A stretch of DNA of 64,000 nucleotides from Semisulcospira habei (Eukaryota > Mollusca > Gastropoda > Semisulcospiridae): the NCBI GenBank assembly GCA_036245525.1, contig BTPG01000007.1:128899449-128963448 (forward strand). Direction: 5' to 3'. This document shows, piece by piece, positions 1 to 10,159 of this stretch. The notes beneath the pieces were generated by a model that searched no databases, was not told where the DNA came from, and worked only from the letters and a program-made list of their open reading frames with translations. A program made the position numbers and the translations under genes. Each line of letters begins with the position of its first letter. Within the stretch, counting starts at the first letter, position 1.

Positions 1-240
1 CGCAAGAGAAAGACAACCAGAACCTTCTGCAAGTCCAGGGAAAACTAAAAAAGCAGTCAGCACATCCTCAGCACTATCAACACATGGCAATGCAGAAAGA
101 GAACAAACACTCGGGAAGGGTAACGCGATAGACTGTGTGCTTGTTTTGTGATGTTCCCCCAGGCTCAGCCGGATTACATGATGCATGGACACTAACATTG
201 GATTTCAAGGTCCGCAGTCATGCCCATCTACGCAATGACC

Positions 241-2071
241 GGCATCTGCTTTGAAAACTTGCTGTCAACGAGATGGTGCCCTCTGAATCCAAATATCACT
301 TGAAGTGTCTCACAGCCTTCTACAGACGTTCTCGTACAACTTCACCTGAAGAACCTGAAGAGGACGATGCCTCAACTTTGCATGCGATCTCTTTTGCAGA
401 ACTTGTGGCATACGTGGAGAGCTTCAGAGAGGATCCCGAAACTGCACCAGTCTTCACAATACCCAACTTGTCGTCTGTATGCTTCTCGCTTGAATGACCT
501 TGGCCTGAAAGTTGCTGACAAGGTACATTCTGGACGTTTAAGAGGAAGGAGGTACCCAAAGGAGAAGAAACACGCTTAGAAAATACGGGTACAACACAAT
601 TTATTAATATTTCAGGTAAATACCCTTTGTCAAAATACACAAACAGAGATCAGCCGCTACTTATCTTCATTCGCAGAAGGAATGTGGCAAATGAAGATAA
701 GTAGCGGCTGATCTCTCTGTTTGTCTATTTTGACAAAGGGTATTTACCCGAAATATTAATAAATTGTGTTGTACCCGTCTTTTCTAAGCGTGTTTCTTTC
801 TCCGTTGGGTACTTCTTTGCATTTTACACGCTTGGCCTTTTTGGTCAGGATTCTTCAAGAGGAAAGCTTCTGGCAGCAGTGTACCATATCTTCTTTCATC
901 TTACATGCCAAGTTAGAGAGGCCGTTCTTGTGTTTAACAGAGACCTGGGTGATGCTGCAAAGAAGGCTTGTACATGTGACTCTGAAGCCCTTGAGTTAGC
1001 CAGAGCAGCTGAAGTGATGCGAAAGGAAACATTCAGATATAAAGCTGCGTTCAATGAAAGATTTGAAAAACAGTGCCAAAAGAGATCTGTGCCAGCATCC
1101 TTTGGTCAGTTTTATTCTGGATGCAATTAAGTAGTCTGAACCTGTTGATTATTCTCAGGAACAAGCTGTTCTCACGATATCACAGCTTTTATTGCCTTCA
1201 ACTGCCGGAGATTCTCGAGGAAAAAAACTTCCAACGCCACAAGGAGAGAGAAACACCACTGCCTCTGTATCTAGTATCTAATTCTCAAAGTCCATGCAGA
1301 GACAAGAAAGAAAGAGCTGGTCGACACACTGTCTTCTCTAGGGCTAGCAATTTCATACAAACGCGTGATGTTCATCTCATCACAGACTGAAAACTCTGTC
1401 ATCAAAAGATTCAAATAGGACTGTGTTGTCCCTATAAATATGATGAAGGGCGTCTTTACAGCAGGTGTTGTGGACAACATTGACCATAATCCTAGCTCAA
1501 CAACAGCGTCCGACTCTTTTCATGGCACTGGTATATCCTTGATTGAACACACATTAACTGACGGCCAAGAATAGACTGTGTCACTCTTTGACGGAGAACA
1601 GGACAACCAGGGCATCCCACAGCTCCCAGAAAAGTACACCAACGTCCTACCTGTAGCTATTCCAGCTACCCCATTCACCTGGCCCTCATAAGCAAAATGT
1701 TCTCCCTGAAGTCGCAAGCCATGAAGAAGAATATGCTTGGTTGAAAATGTCCATACATGCTTAGAAAATGCGTCGGTCCACAACCAGGAAGCACTATCTT
1801 GGGCATCCTACCATGCCTCGCAACGACCGTCTGCTGGAGATCTACCTGTAATCATCAGACTTTTGCCGCTGCTTCTAGAGAATGCCCATTTGACAGCACT
1901 GATCAAGCATGTCATGAACGTGATTAAAGAAGCCACAGAACATTTGAATCCTTGACAAACATCTGTTCTCACAATGGACCAGCCTCCGTATGCCCTCGCA
2001 AAGGGAATACAGTGGTTTTGGCCAGACACCTATGGTGTACAAAAGTTTGTGATCATGATGGGAGACTTAAC
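241..2071 (+). pseudogene. Decayed copy of an uncharacterised multicopy animal gene
   Basis: Conceptual translation in several frames gives consecutive blocks that I recognise, from memory only, as an uncharacterised protein family common in cnidarian and mollusc genomes. The blocks run in order: YHLKCLTAFYRR with AELVAYVESFREDPETAPVF (about 288-470); REAVLVFNRDLGDAAKKAC (about 915-985); GVFTAGVVDNIDHNPSSTTA with DSFHGTGIS (1449-1535); QLPEKYTNVLPVAI (about 1618-1660); SWASYHASQ with LLPLLLENAH (about 1795-1895); and MDQPPYALAKGIQWFWP (about 1975-2025). Blocks change frame and stops lie between them, so the copy is dead. A palindromic element splits it at 544-845. The family has no function I can name; its copy number suggests a mobile or amplified gene. 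The 3' end fades after 2071. Family assignment is recollection and needs a search. Confidence 0.55.
544..845. mobile_element. FB-C foldback element, copy 1
   Basis: Two arms of about 110 bp pair around a short centre near 668-690. The left arm has GAAACACGCTTAGAAAA, GGGTACAACAC and AGCCGCTACTTATCTTCATT; the right arm is its reverse complement with few mismatches. The right arm continues to CTTGGCCTTTTTGGTCAGG, the outer end seen in other FB-C copies, while the left outer end is shortened. It lies inside the coding blocks of the pseudogene, so it arrived as an insertion. No coding capacity. Confidence 0.8.
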
Positions 2072-2458
2072 GGGATATTTTAAATAAACAATTGTGACCT
2101 CATGATTATTACAGGTATCTGTCGGGTGATTATAGTAGACACTCGAAACGCTTCTAAAATACATCTTGTGCATCTGAACTCAAACAAGAACACACTGACT
2201 TATATTTCAATGTTTGTGACTGACTGGCACACTGCGGTTGTACATGTGTACATGGAAGGGACATTGAAAAGACACAGTTGCAGGTGGGACTTAAGGCGTA
2301 ATCAATGCAAAATGTGAGAAAATATTATTAGGAAATTAATGTCAATTTTTGATTATCTCAGAGGTTTCCAAGTCCAGTTTACGTCGCTACATGTGTGAAA
2401 ACAATTAACCAGACCACACCGTAAGGCAGTGACAACAAGCAAGCAATAAACCTGAAAG

Positions 2459-2479
2459 GGGTCATGTTGACCTAATTAA
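2459..2479. promoter_or_regulatory. Nuclear-receptor-like palindrome 1 (IR3)
   Basis: GGGTCA-TGT-TGACCT is one mismatch from the estrogen-receptor-type palindrome AGGTCAnnnTGACCT. Its right half runs into TAATTAA, so the minus strand reads TTAATTAGGTCA, a match to the extended monomer site of ROR/Rev-erb-type receptors. Binding is inference. Confidence 0.35.
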
Positions 2480-2633
2480 TTACTGCTAAAGAAAATATTG
2501 TGAAATGCTGTTGATACTGATACGAAAGGAAACGTACTTCAACGGTCCAAAGCGCCACATTCACGTTGTGCTTGATCAGTTTTCTTAGTTAATGCTAAAA
2601 TGATCAATCAGTAGTCACGATAAAATGGGCAGA

Positions 2634-2651
2634 TGGTCATGACCTAATTAA
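2634..2651. promoter_or_regulatory. Nuclear-receptor-like palindrome 2 (IR0)
   Basis: GGTCATGACC is a gapless inverted repeat of the half-site, followed by the same TAATTAA extension. It begins 172 bp after the first TGACCTAATTAA. Confidence 0.3.
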
Positions 2652-2806
2652 CTGTGACCCATAAGATATCACATCCGGCAAAATTCTGACTGCATGATAT
2701 ATCATGAAGGTTCCTTTGCATGCATATTGAACTTCCATGCTGCTTTTAGTTCAAACCAGTTGTATGTACAATAGTTATGATTAAGAACAAGAACAAAAGA
2801 GTTTAT

Positions 2807-2827
2807 GGGTCAGGTTGACCTAATTAA
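2807..2827. promoter_or_regulatory. Nuclear-receptor-like palindrome 3 (IR3)
   Basis: GGGTCA-GGT-TGACCT plus TAATTAA, 176 bp after site 2. The sequences between the three sites do not resemble each other, so this is not an obvious tandem duplication. Confidence 0.35.
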
Positions 2828-3070
2828 TCGATGGCCGTTCCCATCTGAGAGTGCTGTCAATGTGTTTCTGACGCTAATATTGTTCGGAGAGGTGCTGTTT
2901 ATTTATATACCAAGTGGCATGTCTCTACTATAAAGTGAACATTCGAGCTGTTTTATGAGCCTTGGGCCCCTCACTACTGAGCTTACTGTGCCGTGAAACT
3001 ACAAGGCATTGCTGCTTGTTGGAAATTAACCCCTTTCAGTGCTGAGAAAATGTCGACGCAACTCAAACTG

Positions 3071-3135
3071 TAAGAGGCATCGATCCTCATGAGCCCCCTC
3101 AACTGCGGGGGCTCATGAGGATCTATGTCTCTTGC
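3071..3135. repeat. PAL-A palindrome (CCCCC/GGGGG type)
   Basis: Core of the MITE-A. The left arm ATCCTCATGAGCCCC pairs with GGGGCTCATGAGGAT. Confidence 0.85.
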
Positions 3136-3191
3136 TGACACCATCTTGAATCCGTTTCCTGGGACAGCAAGGGTTTTTTATTTGTTTTGTG

Positions 3192-3193
<2 letters not shown>

Positions 3194-3262
<69 letters not shown>
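3194..3262. repeat. (TG)n microsatellite
   Basis: About 69 bp of uninterrupted TG inside the right half of MITE-A. Confidence 0.95.
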
Positions 3263-3264
<2 letters not shown>

Positions 3265-3319
3265 GAAATAATAACCAAGATTGCAGAAACACAGACTGCG
3301 TCTGCTGGCACTGAGGGGG

Positions 3320-3458
3320 TTAACCCAAGGTCCCATATGTCACATTTTGGAGGTGTTTCCTAACGACTATGTACCGGCTGCAGGAGATGTCTTGACCATG
3401 ATAATTCAAGGGTAGTGCCAGATTTGCTTGGCGCCTGAAGATCCGGGGCTAAAAGGCT
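3320..3458. mobile_element. MITE-B, truncated (right arm lost)
   Basis: Starts TTAACCCAAGGTCCCAT, runs through GGAGGTGTTTCCTAACGACTATGTACC into GATAATTCAAGGGTAGTGCCAGAT, then jumps from GGCGCCTGAAG directly to the outer end CCGGGGCTAAAAGG. One arm of the core is missing. Confidence 0.75.
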
Positions 3459-3916
3459 ACAGTCTGTGAAACAGATATCACTGACTTCGATCACCAAGGA
3501 AATGCTATATGATCAGTTATGTTCTATTCAAGATAGCAACTCTATTTCAGTGGCAAATCAGTTGCCGTGGCATGACACAGGCAAACAATTATGGATCTGT
3601 TCCTGTGGCCATTTGGATGAGTCACCAAGCGAAAGCAACAGTGCGATCGACGTTGACACGGAATACTGCGCCCCTTTCAGGCGCTTCCGGTGTGGGCTGT
3701 GTATCGTGATGCAGTGGGCAAAGGACTGCACATTTCACCAATGTTCTGCGCTAATCAACATAATTATCCTGTCATGCATGCAGACTAATATGGGAGTGGA
3801 CAAATATATATTAAAAAAATAAATAAATATAATAAAAAATAAATAATAAATCGAGGCATGCCATCAGACTAGCGTTACCGTGTAATCGTTCTTTAAACGA
3901 ACACTCATCCTCATAA

Positions 3917-4003
<87 letters not shown>

Positions 4004-4118
4004 AGGACAAGAATGAAAACAGGTCTGCGCACCTATTCTTTTATCCTTGGAAAATAAAGTTTCATTTCATTTCTCCCCCCCCCCCCCCCCCAAACCACCC
4101 CCAAAAAACAACTGCCAT
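3459..4118. other. No gene; (TC)n tract and retroposon-like tail
   Basis: 3919-4000 is a long (TC)n run. 4015-4072 carries AATAAAGTTTCATTTCATT, a tail motif also seen before CT tracts near 31150 and 35630, followed by a C-run at 4074-4092. I infer the 3' tail of a non-LTR element. Confidence 0.5.
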
Positions 4119-4338
4119 TTAATCCATTAATCTTATGGCTGATTTTTTTCTCAAACGTGTGCATCGTCCTAAGAAGACCACATTACAGATCAGGAGAACG
4201 ATCAACCATTTTAGTTCAAGGGTGGTGTCAGAATAGCTTTGCGCCTGTAGGCGCCAAGCTATTCTGGCACCACCCTTGAACTATCACCGTCAAATTCATT
4301 TCACTGATGCAACGGTGTAACAGGATGCAAAGGGATAA
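4119..4338. mobile_element. MITE-B (B1 flanks)
   Basis: The core TTAGTTCAAGGGTGGTG pairs with CACCACCCTTGAACTA around GCGCCTGTAGGCGC. Outer parts match the copy at 37297 in reverse orientation (CATTACAGATCAGGAGAACGATC; CAAATTCATTTCA). The terminal TTAA is intact on the left and mutated to ATAA on the right. Confidence 0.75.
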
Positions 4339-4521
4339 CTCGTCACAGGGTGTGTAAACTAGACGGAGAGAAAAGAAAAAAAAAGCCAATCACGAAACGA
4401 AGCCTATGTTAAAGTGATTAGTTTATGGCACGAGGTCAATCTCTGCCAGGAAGCATGGGCTCATGAAAATCTATATCGTCAGTTGATACCCCCCTGAGGG
4501 CACGGAGAACGCTACCCAGCA

Positions 4522-4583
4522 GCAAGAGACATAAACCCTCATGAGCCCCCGCGAATGCGGGGGCTCATGAGGATTTATGTCTC
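4522..4583. repeat. PAL-A palindrome
   Basis: Arms CCTCATGAGCCCCCGC and GCGGGGGCTCATGAGG around GAAT. The outer right end has lost TTGC. Confidence 0.85.
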
Positions 4584-4770
4584 CGGTCATCCCTCGTTCG
4601 TCATGCTTATTATTAATTTTTTTTTTTTTTTGGTCTCAACTACATCTGTGTTGTTCATGCCAGTGGCAGTGGCGGGACCGGGGGCTAATGAGGATGTATG
4701 TCTCTCGTCATCCATCGTTCTTCAAGCTTACTGCTGATCTCATTTAAATCCGTGTTCTTCACGCTACTGT
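4558..4770. repeat. Tandem duplication of a PAL-A right half plus flank
   Basis: GGGGGCTCATGAGGATTTATG...CGTCATGCTTATTA (from 4558) recurs diverged as GGGGGCTAATGAGGATGTATG...CTTCAAGCTTACTG (from about 4679), a period of about 121 bp. A poly-T run separates the units. Confidence 0.65.
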
Positions 4771-4960
4771 CGGTCGGTCAGTGGGCAACTGTTCCAGACA
4801 CGCAAGTCGTGATCACTAGCATGGAGTGGGGGGGGGGGGGGGGGGGGGGGATGAAACTATTGCATCACAACTCAAATCCGTCACAATAGCTGTCGCAAAC
4901 TGCACGTAGTCCGCTGCTGAGGGACGGCGTTGTATTTTCACTGTATGAGCGAGCGACCGT
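4771..4960. other. No gene; poly-G run
   Basis: Contains about 23 consecutive G at 4828-4850; nothing else recognisable. Confidence 0.5.
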
Positions 4961-5179
4961 GTAACCCTTATCATTCGGAATACACCAGTGTGTGAAATAA
5001 GTCTGACTGAAATAGTTCAAGGGTGGTGCCGGAATAGCTTGACGCCTAGAGGCGCCAAGCTATTATGGCACCACCCATGAACTAAAGCCTTTGGTCTATA
5101 TCCTTATCTGTAAGTAAGTACTATTGCTTCTGGCAGTGTACAAATTTGATTCTTTTAGCCTCAGTATGATATGGGTTAA
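4961..5179. mobile_element. MITE-B (B3 flanks)
   Basis: Left end GTAACCCTTATCATTCGGAAT and right end TCAGTATGATATGGGTTAA match the copies at 13013 and 38550. The core palindrome is at about 5013-5086. The left TTAA has decayed to GTAA. Confidence 0.8.
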
Positions 5180-5205
5180 TATTATTCACTGTGTCAAACT
5201 AGGCG

Positions 5206-5220
5206 AGGTCAAATTGACCC
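5206..5220. promoter_or_regulatory. IR3 nuclear-receptor-like site
   Basis: AGGTCA-AAT-TGACCC, one mismatch from AGGTCAnnnTGACCT. No gene nearby to assign it to. Confidence 0.2.
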
Positions 5221-5370
5221 CGAATGAGAGTCTCCAACTGTTGATAGAGCCGCACTTCAGCTAAGCATGTCCGTATAAGCCTGATAAAACCACTGGCTTG
5301 ACCCCGACTTCCTCGTTTTTGAGGAATACAGATGTAAAGTGAATAAATATGGGGTTGGAGACTGATGTGG

Positions 5371-5435
5371 CAAGCGGCAGAAATTCTCACGAGCCCCTGC
5401 GTTCGCAGGGGCTCATGAGAATTTCTGCCTCTTGC
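5371..5435. repeat. PAL-A palindrome (CCCCTGC type)
   Basis: Arms AAATTCTCACGAGCCCCTGCG and GCAGGGGCTCATGAGAATTT. The change ATAGA to AGAAA on the left is matched on the right. Confidence 0.85.
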
Positions 5436-5853
5436 TGATGGAGCGAGTTGGCTGGTGGCCGAGTGAACTACTGAATCGACAAACCTCTTCAACAGGTTGC
5501 AACACGTAACAAGAACATGAGAGATTTACTATGGGAGATTTGAAGGGTTATGAATCGCTTAAAACGTTTTAGACAGTGGTACAAAGCGGAGTTCCCCCCC
5601 CCCCACCCACCCACCCACCCACCCCCACCCCCACACACCCTATCCCATACCCCAACAAATAAGGTGTGTGTGATGAAGAACAAGATTTTTTTTAATTATT
5701 ATTTTTTTTTCTATTTCAGTTTTTGCCTAGGAAGGCCGCACAGTTCAACTTCAGTTGTGTTCTTTGCACCGTTTTATTTACAGAGCTCTCTGATAAACTT
5801 ACTGTTTCACTTCAAGCTTTTACTAAAGCCGTTATATTGACAGAGCTCTCTGA
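5436..5853. other. No gene; C-rich and T-rich low complexity
   Basis: (CCCA)n-like tract at 5587-5640 and T-rich stretch at 5683-5720. CAGAGCTCTCTGAT occurs twice (5780 and 5841), a short direct repeat. Confidence 0.4.
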
Positions 5854-6226
5854 TTAAAGTACCATTACGCGTAAAACCGAACACAAATTGCATCGTTATT
5901 TGTGTTTGTTACGCCTTGTCGACACACTTAATGAGCTTCTATGGCAGTCTGCACATGCAGCCGAAAAAGCACACACGGAATCGCATTAACCTATTCTGCC
6001 TAACCATTAGTGTATCAATCTATTTTTAGCTGTTTCTCAGTACTAAAAGCGTTGTATTTATAAAACGGTGTCATTGTCAGGTTACTTGATATGAAGACGA
6101 CATGTGTTGAACTGGATTGTCCCGTGTCTACTGAAATAAACCATAACTAGACCTGTGCATGGCGTTTCGTAACCATCTGTTACAGACGTGTACCTTTGAG
6201 CAGTTACGCCGGTAGTGGGCCTTTAA
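5854..6226. mobile_element. MITE-H, uninterrupted copy
   Basis: Ends TTAAAGTACCATTACG and GGTAGTGGGCCTTTAA form an imperfect inverted repeat with TTAA on both sides. Two other copies (13242-16063 and 59666-60443) share the whole length but carry insertions, so this copy defines the element. No coding capacity. Confidence 0.75.
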
Positions 6227-6306
6227 TGTGGGTATCTGTTTACACGCTTGTAGAACAGCTGACAGCAGTGTTCGGATGCTTAACTGCTCGGGACGAAATC
6301 TTCTGA

Positions 6307-6330
6307 AGGGGGGGGGGGGGGGGGGGGGGC
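6307..6330. repeat. Poly-G run
   Basis: About 23 consecutive G. Confidence 0.9.
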
Positions 6331-6483
6331 CTTAGAAAAGCTCCGTACACAAACCCCCATAACCCCATGTAACTGCGTTTCAAAGATGCGCACCTCTTTA
6401 ATCCCGTCAGCGCACTGGGCGCAAAACTGTGTCTTTGAAAGCACCAACACCAGTCAATCCATGGAACATGGATACTAGCGGAC

Positions 6484-6555
6484 GCAAGAGGCAAAGAACT
6501 TCATGAGCCCCCGCATCTGCATCTGCGGGGGCTCATGAGGCTCTTTGCCTCTTGC
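6484..6555. repeat. PAL-A palindrome with duplicated loop
   Basis: Stem CATGAGCCCCCGC/GCGGGGGCTCATG. The loop holds CATCTG twice, making it about 6 bp longer than usual. Confidence 0.85.
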
Positions 6556-6993
6556 AGATGCGTTTTTTCCCCGGCAGTGATGAGGTAAAAATGAATGCCG
6601 CTCTCATGGGAAGGTATCACCGAAGTCAGAAGTCCTGGGTGCCGAGGCGCACATTTTCACCCAAGACACATGCAGAGATTCGAGCGGGGCATGTTTCAGC
6701 CAAAACAGCAACATGTCTGGTATCGTTGAGAACCGAGTTTTGTGTCGAGAGCACAACTTGAGTCGGACTCTCCGCTCACAAGGCGAGTGACAGGTAAAAA
6801 CCTCTCGCTCGTTCAAGTAGTCGGCTCAATAAAGGCGAGCGCGGTGGGCGCCCCCTAATCTCAACACACCTGTGATAAATTTTCATTGGAGATTTTCTCG
6901 ATTTCTGCACCCCATCGGAGGCATTGATCCTCCATGAGCTCTAGGCGAACCTGCGATTCATAAATTCTCCTTGTGCGTGTTTCCTCGTGTGTA
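6556..6993. other. No recognisable gene or repeat
   Basis: Short frames only. I see no shared repeat here. Confidence 0.35.
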
Positions 6994-7058
6994 CAAGAGG
7001 CATAGATTCTCATTAGCCCCTGCGAATGCAGGGGCCCATGAGAATCTATGCCTCTTGC
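6994..7058. repeat. PAL-A palindrome (CCCCTGC type)
   Basis: CAAGAGGCATAGATTCTCAT pairs with ATGAGAATCTATGCCTCTTG; loop GAAT. Confidence 0.9.
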
Positions 7059-7130
7059 TGAGTTTAAGAAACGCCGCGGTGATCTCAACATTCATGTGAT
7101 AAAATTTCCGAAGAGATTCGCCTCGTCCAC

Positions 7131-7176
7131 AAGTGACATAGATTCACAGGAGCTCATGAGAATCTATGCCGCTTGC
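7131..7176. repeat. PAL-A with deleted centre
   Basis: Left outer arm ACATAGATTCACA then directly AGCTCATGAGAATCTATGCC; the GC-rich inner stem is gone. It lies 72 bp after the previous copy. Confidence 0.7.
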
Positions 7177-7930
7177 TGCGTCAGGATCAAGTTGACCTCT
7201 GCTCCTCGGTTGGAGGAGATGGCGGGGAGTGTCGACGTCAGTGATTACGTGATAAATTCCCCCTGGAGAGCCCTTGACTCGACGTGTTGTTCACTTGTCA
7301 ATTTTTTTTTAACAGAAACCTCTTCAAGGGGCCCAAGCAGCGAGTCTTCCAGTCGCAAGTTGAATGCCCCCCCAAACCTCCCCCGCCTGACGAGCAAAGA
7401 TGGAGCCGACAACTACAGGATAAACAGGGTCTAATTGCTCAACACTGGGGTTGCACGAGTGCTTGAAAATCTAAGACTCTCAGACGTTGGACGGGATACT
7501 TAGTTTCGAAACATGAGGACGATACTAGTAATGTAGTATATAATGTGATATTCCGATAATACGGGGATTGGGGGGGGGGGGGGGGGGGGGAGAGAGAGAG
7601 AGAATGACAATGATTCTTTATTTTATAACGGTGAAAGTTTTGGCTGGCACAACCATTTCTCGAACTTGCCGTTGCCAATCTAACCTACAAATAATGCACA
7701 AAGTGTGAAAATATTATATTGAAAATTATTAATTAAAAAAAAATAATGAATTTAAAAAGAAAAGAAAAGAAAACGTGCACGCACACACGCGCGTGAACGC
7801 ACACACTGCATAATATAGGGTTGCAGTGAAAGTATTACGATAATGACGTGAGGCAATTGAAAATACTGGCTCTAAAATACGAAAGGGTTGTTGATGTTGT
7901 AACCTTCCTACGCAAAGTGTTCCACATGCT

Positions 7931-7932
<2 letters not shown>
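7177..7932. other. No gene; G-run, GA-run and AT-rich stretch
   Basis: Poly-G at 7570-7590 runs into (GA)n at 7591-7604. GGATCAAGTTGACCT at 7185-7199 is a weak IR3-like motif. 7715-7765 is A/T rich. Confidence 0.4.
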
Positions 7933-8181
<249 letters not shown>

Positions 8182-8260
8182 CTTTTCAGGGTTTCGATCG
8201 ATTTCGAACACATAAGGTAAAGAATCCAGGCAATCAAAGCCGCGTTCTATTCTAATTAAC

Positions 8261-8474
8261 TTAACCCATTCAGCCGTAAGGTCCCATTTCTCACATTGTT
8301 AAGGCGTTGCCTAATGACTAAATACCAGTTACAGGAGATGGACTGACCAAGATAATTCAAGGGTAGTGCCAGATTAGCTTGGCGCCTTCAGGCGCCAAGC
8401 TAATCTGGCGCTGCCCTTGAATTATCATGGTCAATCCATCTCCTGTTGTAGGAACTCGGGGCCAAATGGGTTAA
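8261..8474. mobile_element. MITE-B (B2 flanks), full length
   Basis: TTAACCCATTCAGCC and GGCCAAATGGGTTAA ends. The core pairs TTCAAGGGTAGTGCCAGATT with its complement around GGCGCCTTCAGGCGCC. Confidence 0.9.
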
Positions 8475-8532
8475 ATGTCGTGACAGCGAGCGATAAGCAA
8501 GAGCAGAATGTCTTTCAGAAATGTTCCAGGTG

Positions 8533-8597
8533 CCAGCTGCGCGAGTGAGCTCAGTCCTGCGCAAGCTTCTAAGGTGCTCCGCTGTAGGCTAACCCAC
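8533..8597. repeat. FB-G foldback, single arm
   Basis: CAGCTGCGCGAGTGAGCTCA, GTCCTGCGCAAGC and AAGGTGCTCCGCTGTAG match the forward arm of the array at 35971. The reverse arm is absent. Confidence 0.65.
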
Positions 8598-8627
8598 GCA
8601 ACAGACCCCTGCACCATAAATCTTCTT

Positions 8628-9217
8628 ACTTACTTACTTACTTACGCTTGTCACCCCTACCCGGGTATAGGCCGTCGACGAGAGACCTCCAGCAACTCCT
8701 GTCCTGTGCTTCTCCTTCGATTCTACTCCAGGTGGTTCCCAGTCTCTTGATGTCTGCTTGGAGGTCTCGACGCCAGGAGTTTCTCGGCCTACCTCTTTTC
8801 CTCTTTCCCTGGGGGTTCCATGACAATGCCTGCCTAGTGATACTGGAAGCTGGCTTTCTCAGACTGTGACCGATCCATCCCCATCTTCTTCGCCCAATTT
8901 CATTCTCTGCTGTTATCTGCTCTGTTCTCTCCCAGAGTCTGATGTTGCTGATCTTCTCTGGCCAGTGGATTTTCAAAATTCTTCTAAGGCAAACTGTTCA
9001 TGAAGGTCTGTACTCTGTTGACTGTGGTTTTTGTCAATCTCCAAGTCTCTGCTCCATATAGGAGAACTGCTTTTACATTGGAGTTGAAAATCCGGACTTT
9101 GGTGTGTTGTGACAGCTCTCTGGAACTCCACACTTTTTTCAACTGGAGAAAGGCTGCTCTGGCTTTACCGATTCGTGCTCTGACATCTGCATCAGTGCCG
9201 CCTTTTTTGTCTATGAT
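8628..9217 (-). mobile_element. 5'-truncated LINE, 3' end (copy 1)
   Basis: The minus strand encodes the C-terminal end of a LINE reverse-transcriptase polyprotein: KVRIFNSNVKAVLLYGAETW, then RRRWGWIGHSLRK, NPQGKRKRGRPRNSWRRDL and CWRSLVDGLYPGRG. A frameshift near 8976-8990 separates two frames, so it is inactive. A (TAAG)n tail lies at 8628-8645, and a 12 bp target-site duplication ATAAATCTTCTT flanks it (8616-8627, 9218-9229). These show target-primed retrotransposition. The protein resembles RTE-like elements; clade is from memory. Confidence 0.85.
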
Positions 9218-9229
9218 ATAAATCTTCTT

Positions 9230-9499
9230 GGCTAGAACGAACCAACTTGACAGGCTTCGGCACTCAACTGCTGGCCAGACCAGCACAAAGGCAGCGAAAG
9301 GCAGAGACAAAACGTGGCCCACACTACCATCCCTACGGCTAGAGCGTTGAACAAGAAGTCAGACACAGCATGGCATTGCCAACATTTTTCACCAACTATA
9401 ATCAGATCGCATACAAGCCGATTTGCCTCGCTTCGCATTACTCCTTCCCAACCTTCCCACTATTGCACGAAATAGCCCTATTATTCATCCCGATACGCC
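9230..9499. other. No recognisable gene or repeat
   Basis: Nothing beyond the right-hand target-site copy of the LINE. Confidence 0.35.
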
Positions 9500-9687
9500 A
9501 GTTGCTTAAAAATAAATGTGACTGATAGTTCAAGGCTGGTGCCAGAATAGCTTGGCGCCTGAGACGCCAAACTATTCTGGCACCACCCTTGAACAAAGAC
9601 AGTTGATCTATCTCCTAATCTGTAATGTAGCCTTCATAGGACAATAAGCTATTTTTACAAAATCAGCCTCAGGATGTAATGGGTTAA
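9500..9687. mobile_element. MITE-B (B1), left end shortened
   Basis: Core GGTGCCAGAATAGCTTGGCG...ACTATTCTGGCACCACCCTTG; right part TAATGTAGCCTTCATAGGACA; ends GGGTTAA. Confidence 0.8.
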
Positions 9688-9710
9688 ATTGGCCTGTTAA
9701 AGTTCCAGCC

Positions 9711-9840
9711 CACAGGCGCCACGCTATTCCCGCACCACCCTTGACCTATCATGGTCGATCTCCCTCTAGATCTGCAATGTAACCTTCACAGGACAATACA
9801 CAAATCTGAAAATTTTCAGTCTCAGGACTTAATGGGTTAA
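9711..9840. mobile_element. MITE-B (B1), right half only
   Basis: Begins inside the core (CACAGGCGCCACGCTATTCC) and keeps the whole right flank to GGGTTAA. It sits in the same orientation 24 bp after the previous copy. Confidence 0.75.
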
Positions 9841-10092
9841 TTATGTGCATTGCAACTGCCAGCCATGTTTGATAAAACTTTAGTCGGGAAACAGCCCAGG
9901 ACAAACAGAAGGGGAAAGGGAGATAAAATAGATAGAAGGAGCTCCACGGGAGGTAATCAGCACCTGACAATTATTACATCTGTAGATTTATTTCAGACAG
10001 TAAAGGGAAAAAAAAGTCGTAACCTAACTTCTGAGAACACTATCCATTTCAAGAAGAAAAAAAACTTCAAAAACCGGCACAAACCTAGGTAA

Positions 10093-10159
10093 GCAAGAGG
10101 CACAGATTCTCATTAGCCACTGTAGCCGCATGTGGCTCACGAGAATCTATGCCTCTTGC
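10093..10159. repeat. PAL-A palindrome
   Basis: GCAAGAGGCACAGATTCTCA pairs with GAGAATCTATGCCTCTTGC. The inner stem AGCCAC/GTGGCT has changed on both sides. Confidence 0.8.

Larger units (their letters stand above)
2072..3025. other. Unique DNA without a recognisable gene
   Basis: No open frame of interest and no repeat shared with the rest of the window. It holds three copies of TGACCTAATTAA, annotated separately. Confidence 0.5.
3026..3323. mobile_element. MITE-A, full-length with PAL-A core
   Basis: Ends are TTAACCCCTTTCAGTGC and GGCACTGAGGGGGTTAA, an inverted repeat with TTAA on both sides. Inside are a PAL-A palindrome and, in the right half, a (TG)n tract. TTAA targets and CCC-starting ends are typical of piggyBac-type elements (established knowledge). 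No transposase is present, so it is non-autonomous. The right TTAA is also the left TTAA of the next element. Confidence 0.8.

Noticed and set aside
3071..3135. PAL-A copies as microRNA genes
   Set aside because: The stems fit a precursor, but dozens of TTAA-associated copies, DNA-level symmetry to the centre and no sign of transcription favour mobile palindromes; small-RNA data would be needed.
3466..3822. 118-residue open frame
   Set aside because: Starts without ATG inside a MITE-B end and has no recognisable motif.
3811..4032. Open frames rich in RE, SL or HT residues over CT, GA and GT tracts (also 7729-8237, 33549-33894, 35516-35773, 54038-54250, 58706-59090, 60578-60938)
   Set aside because: Direct readings of microsatellites; no coding composition outside the repeat.
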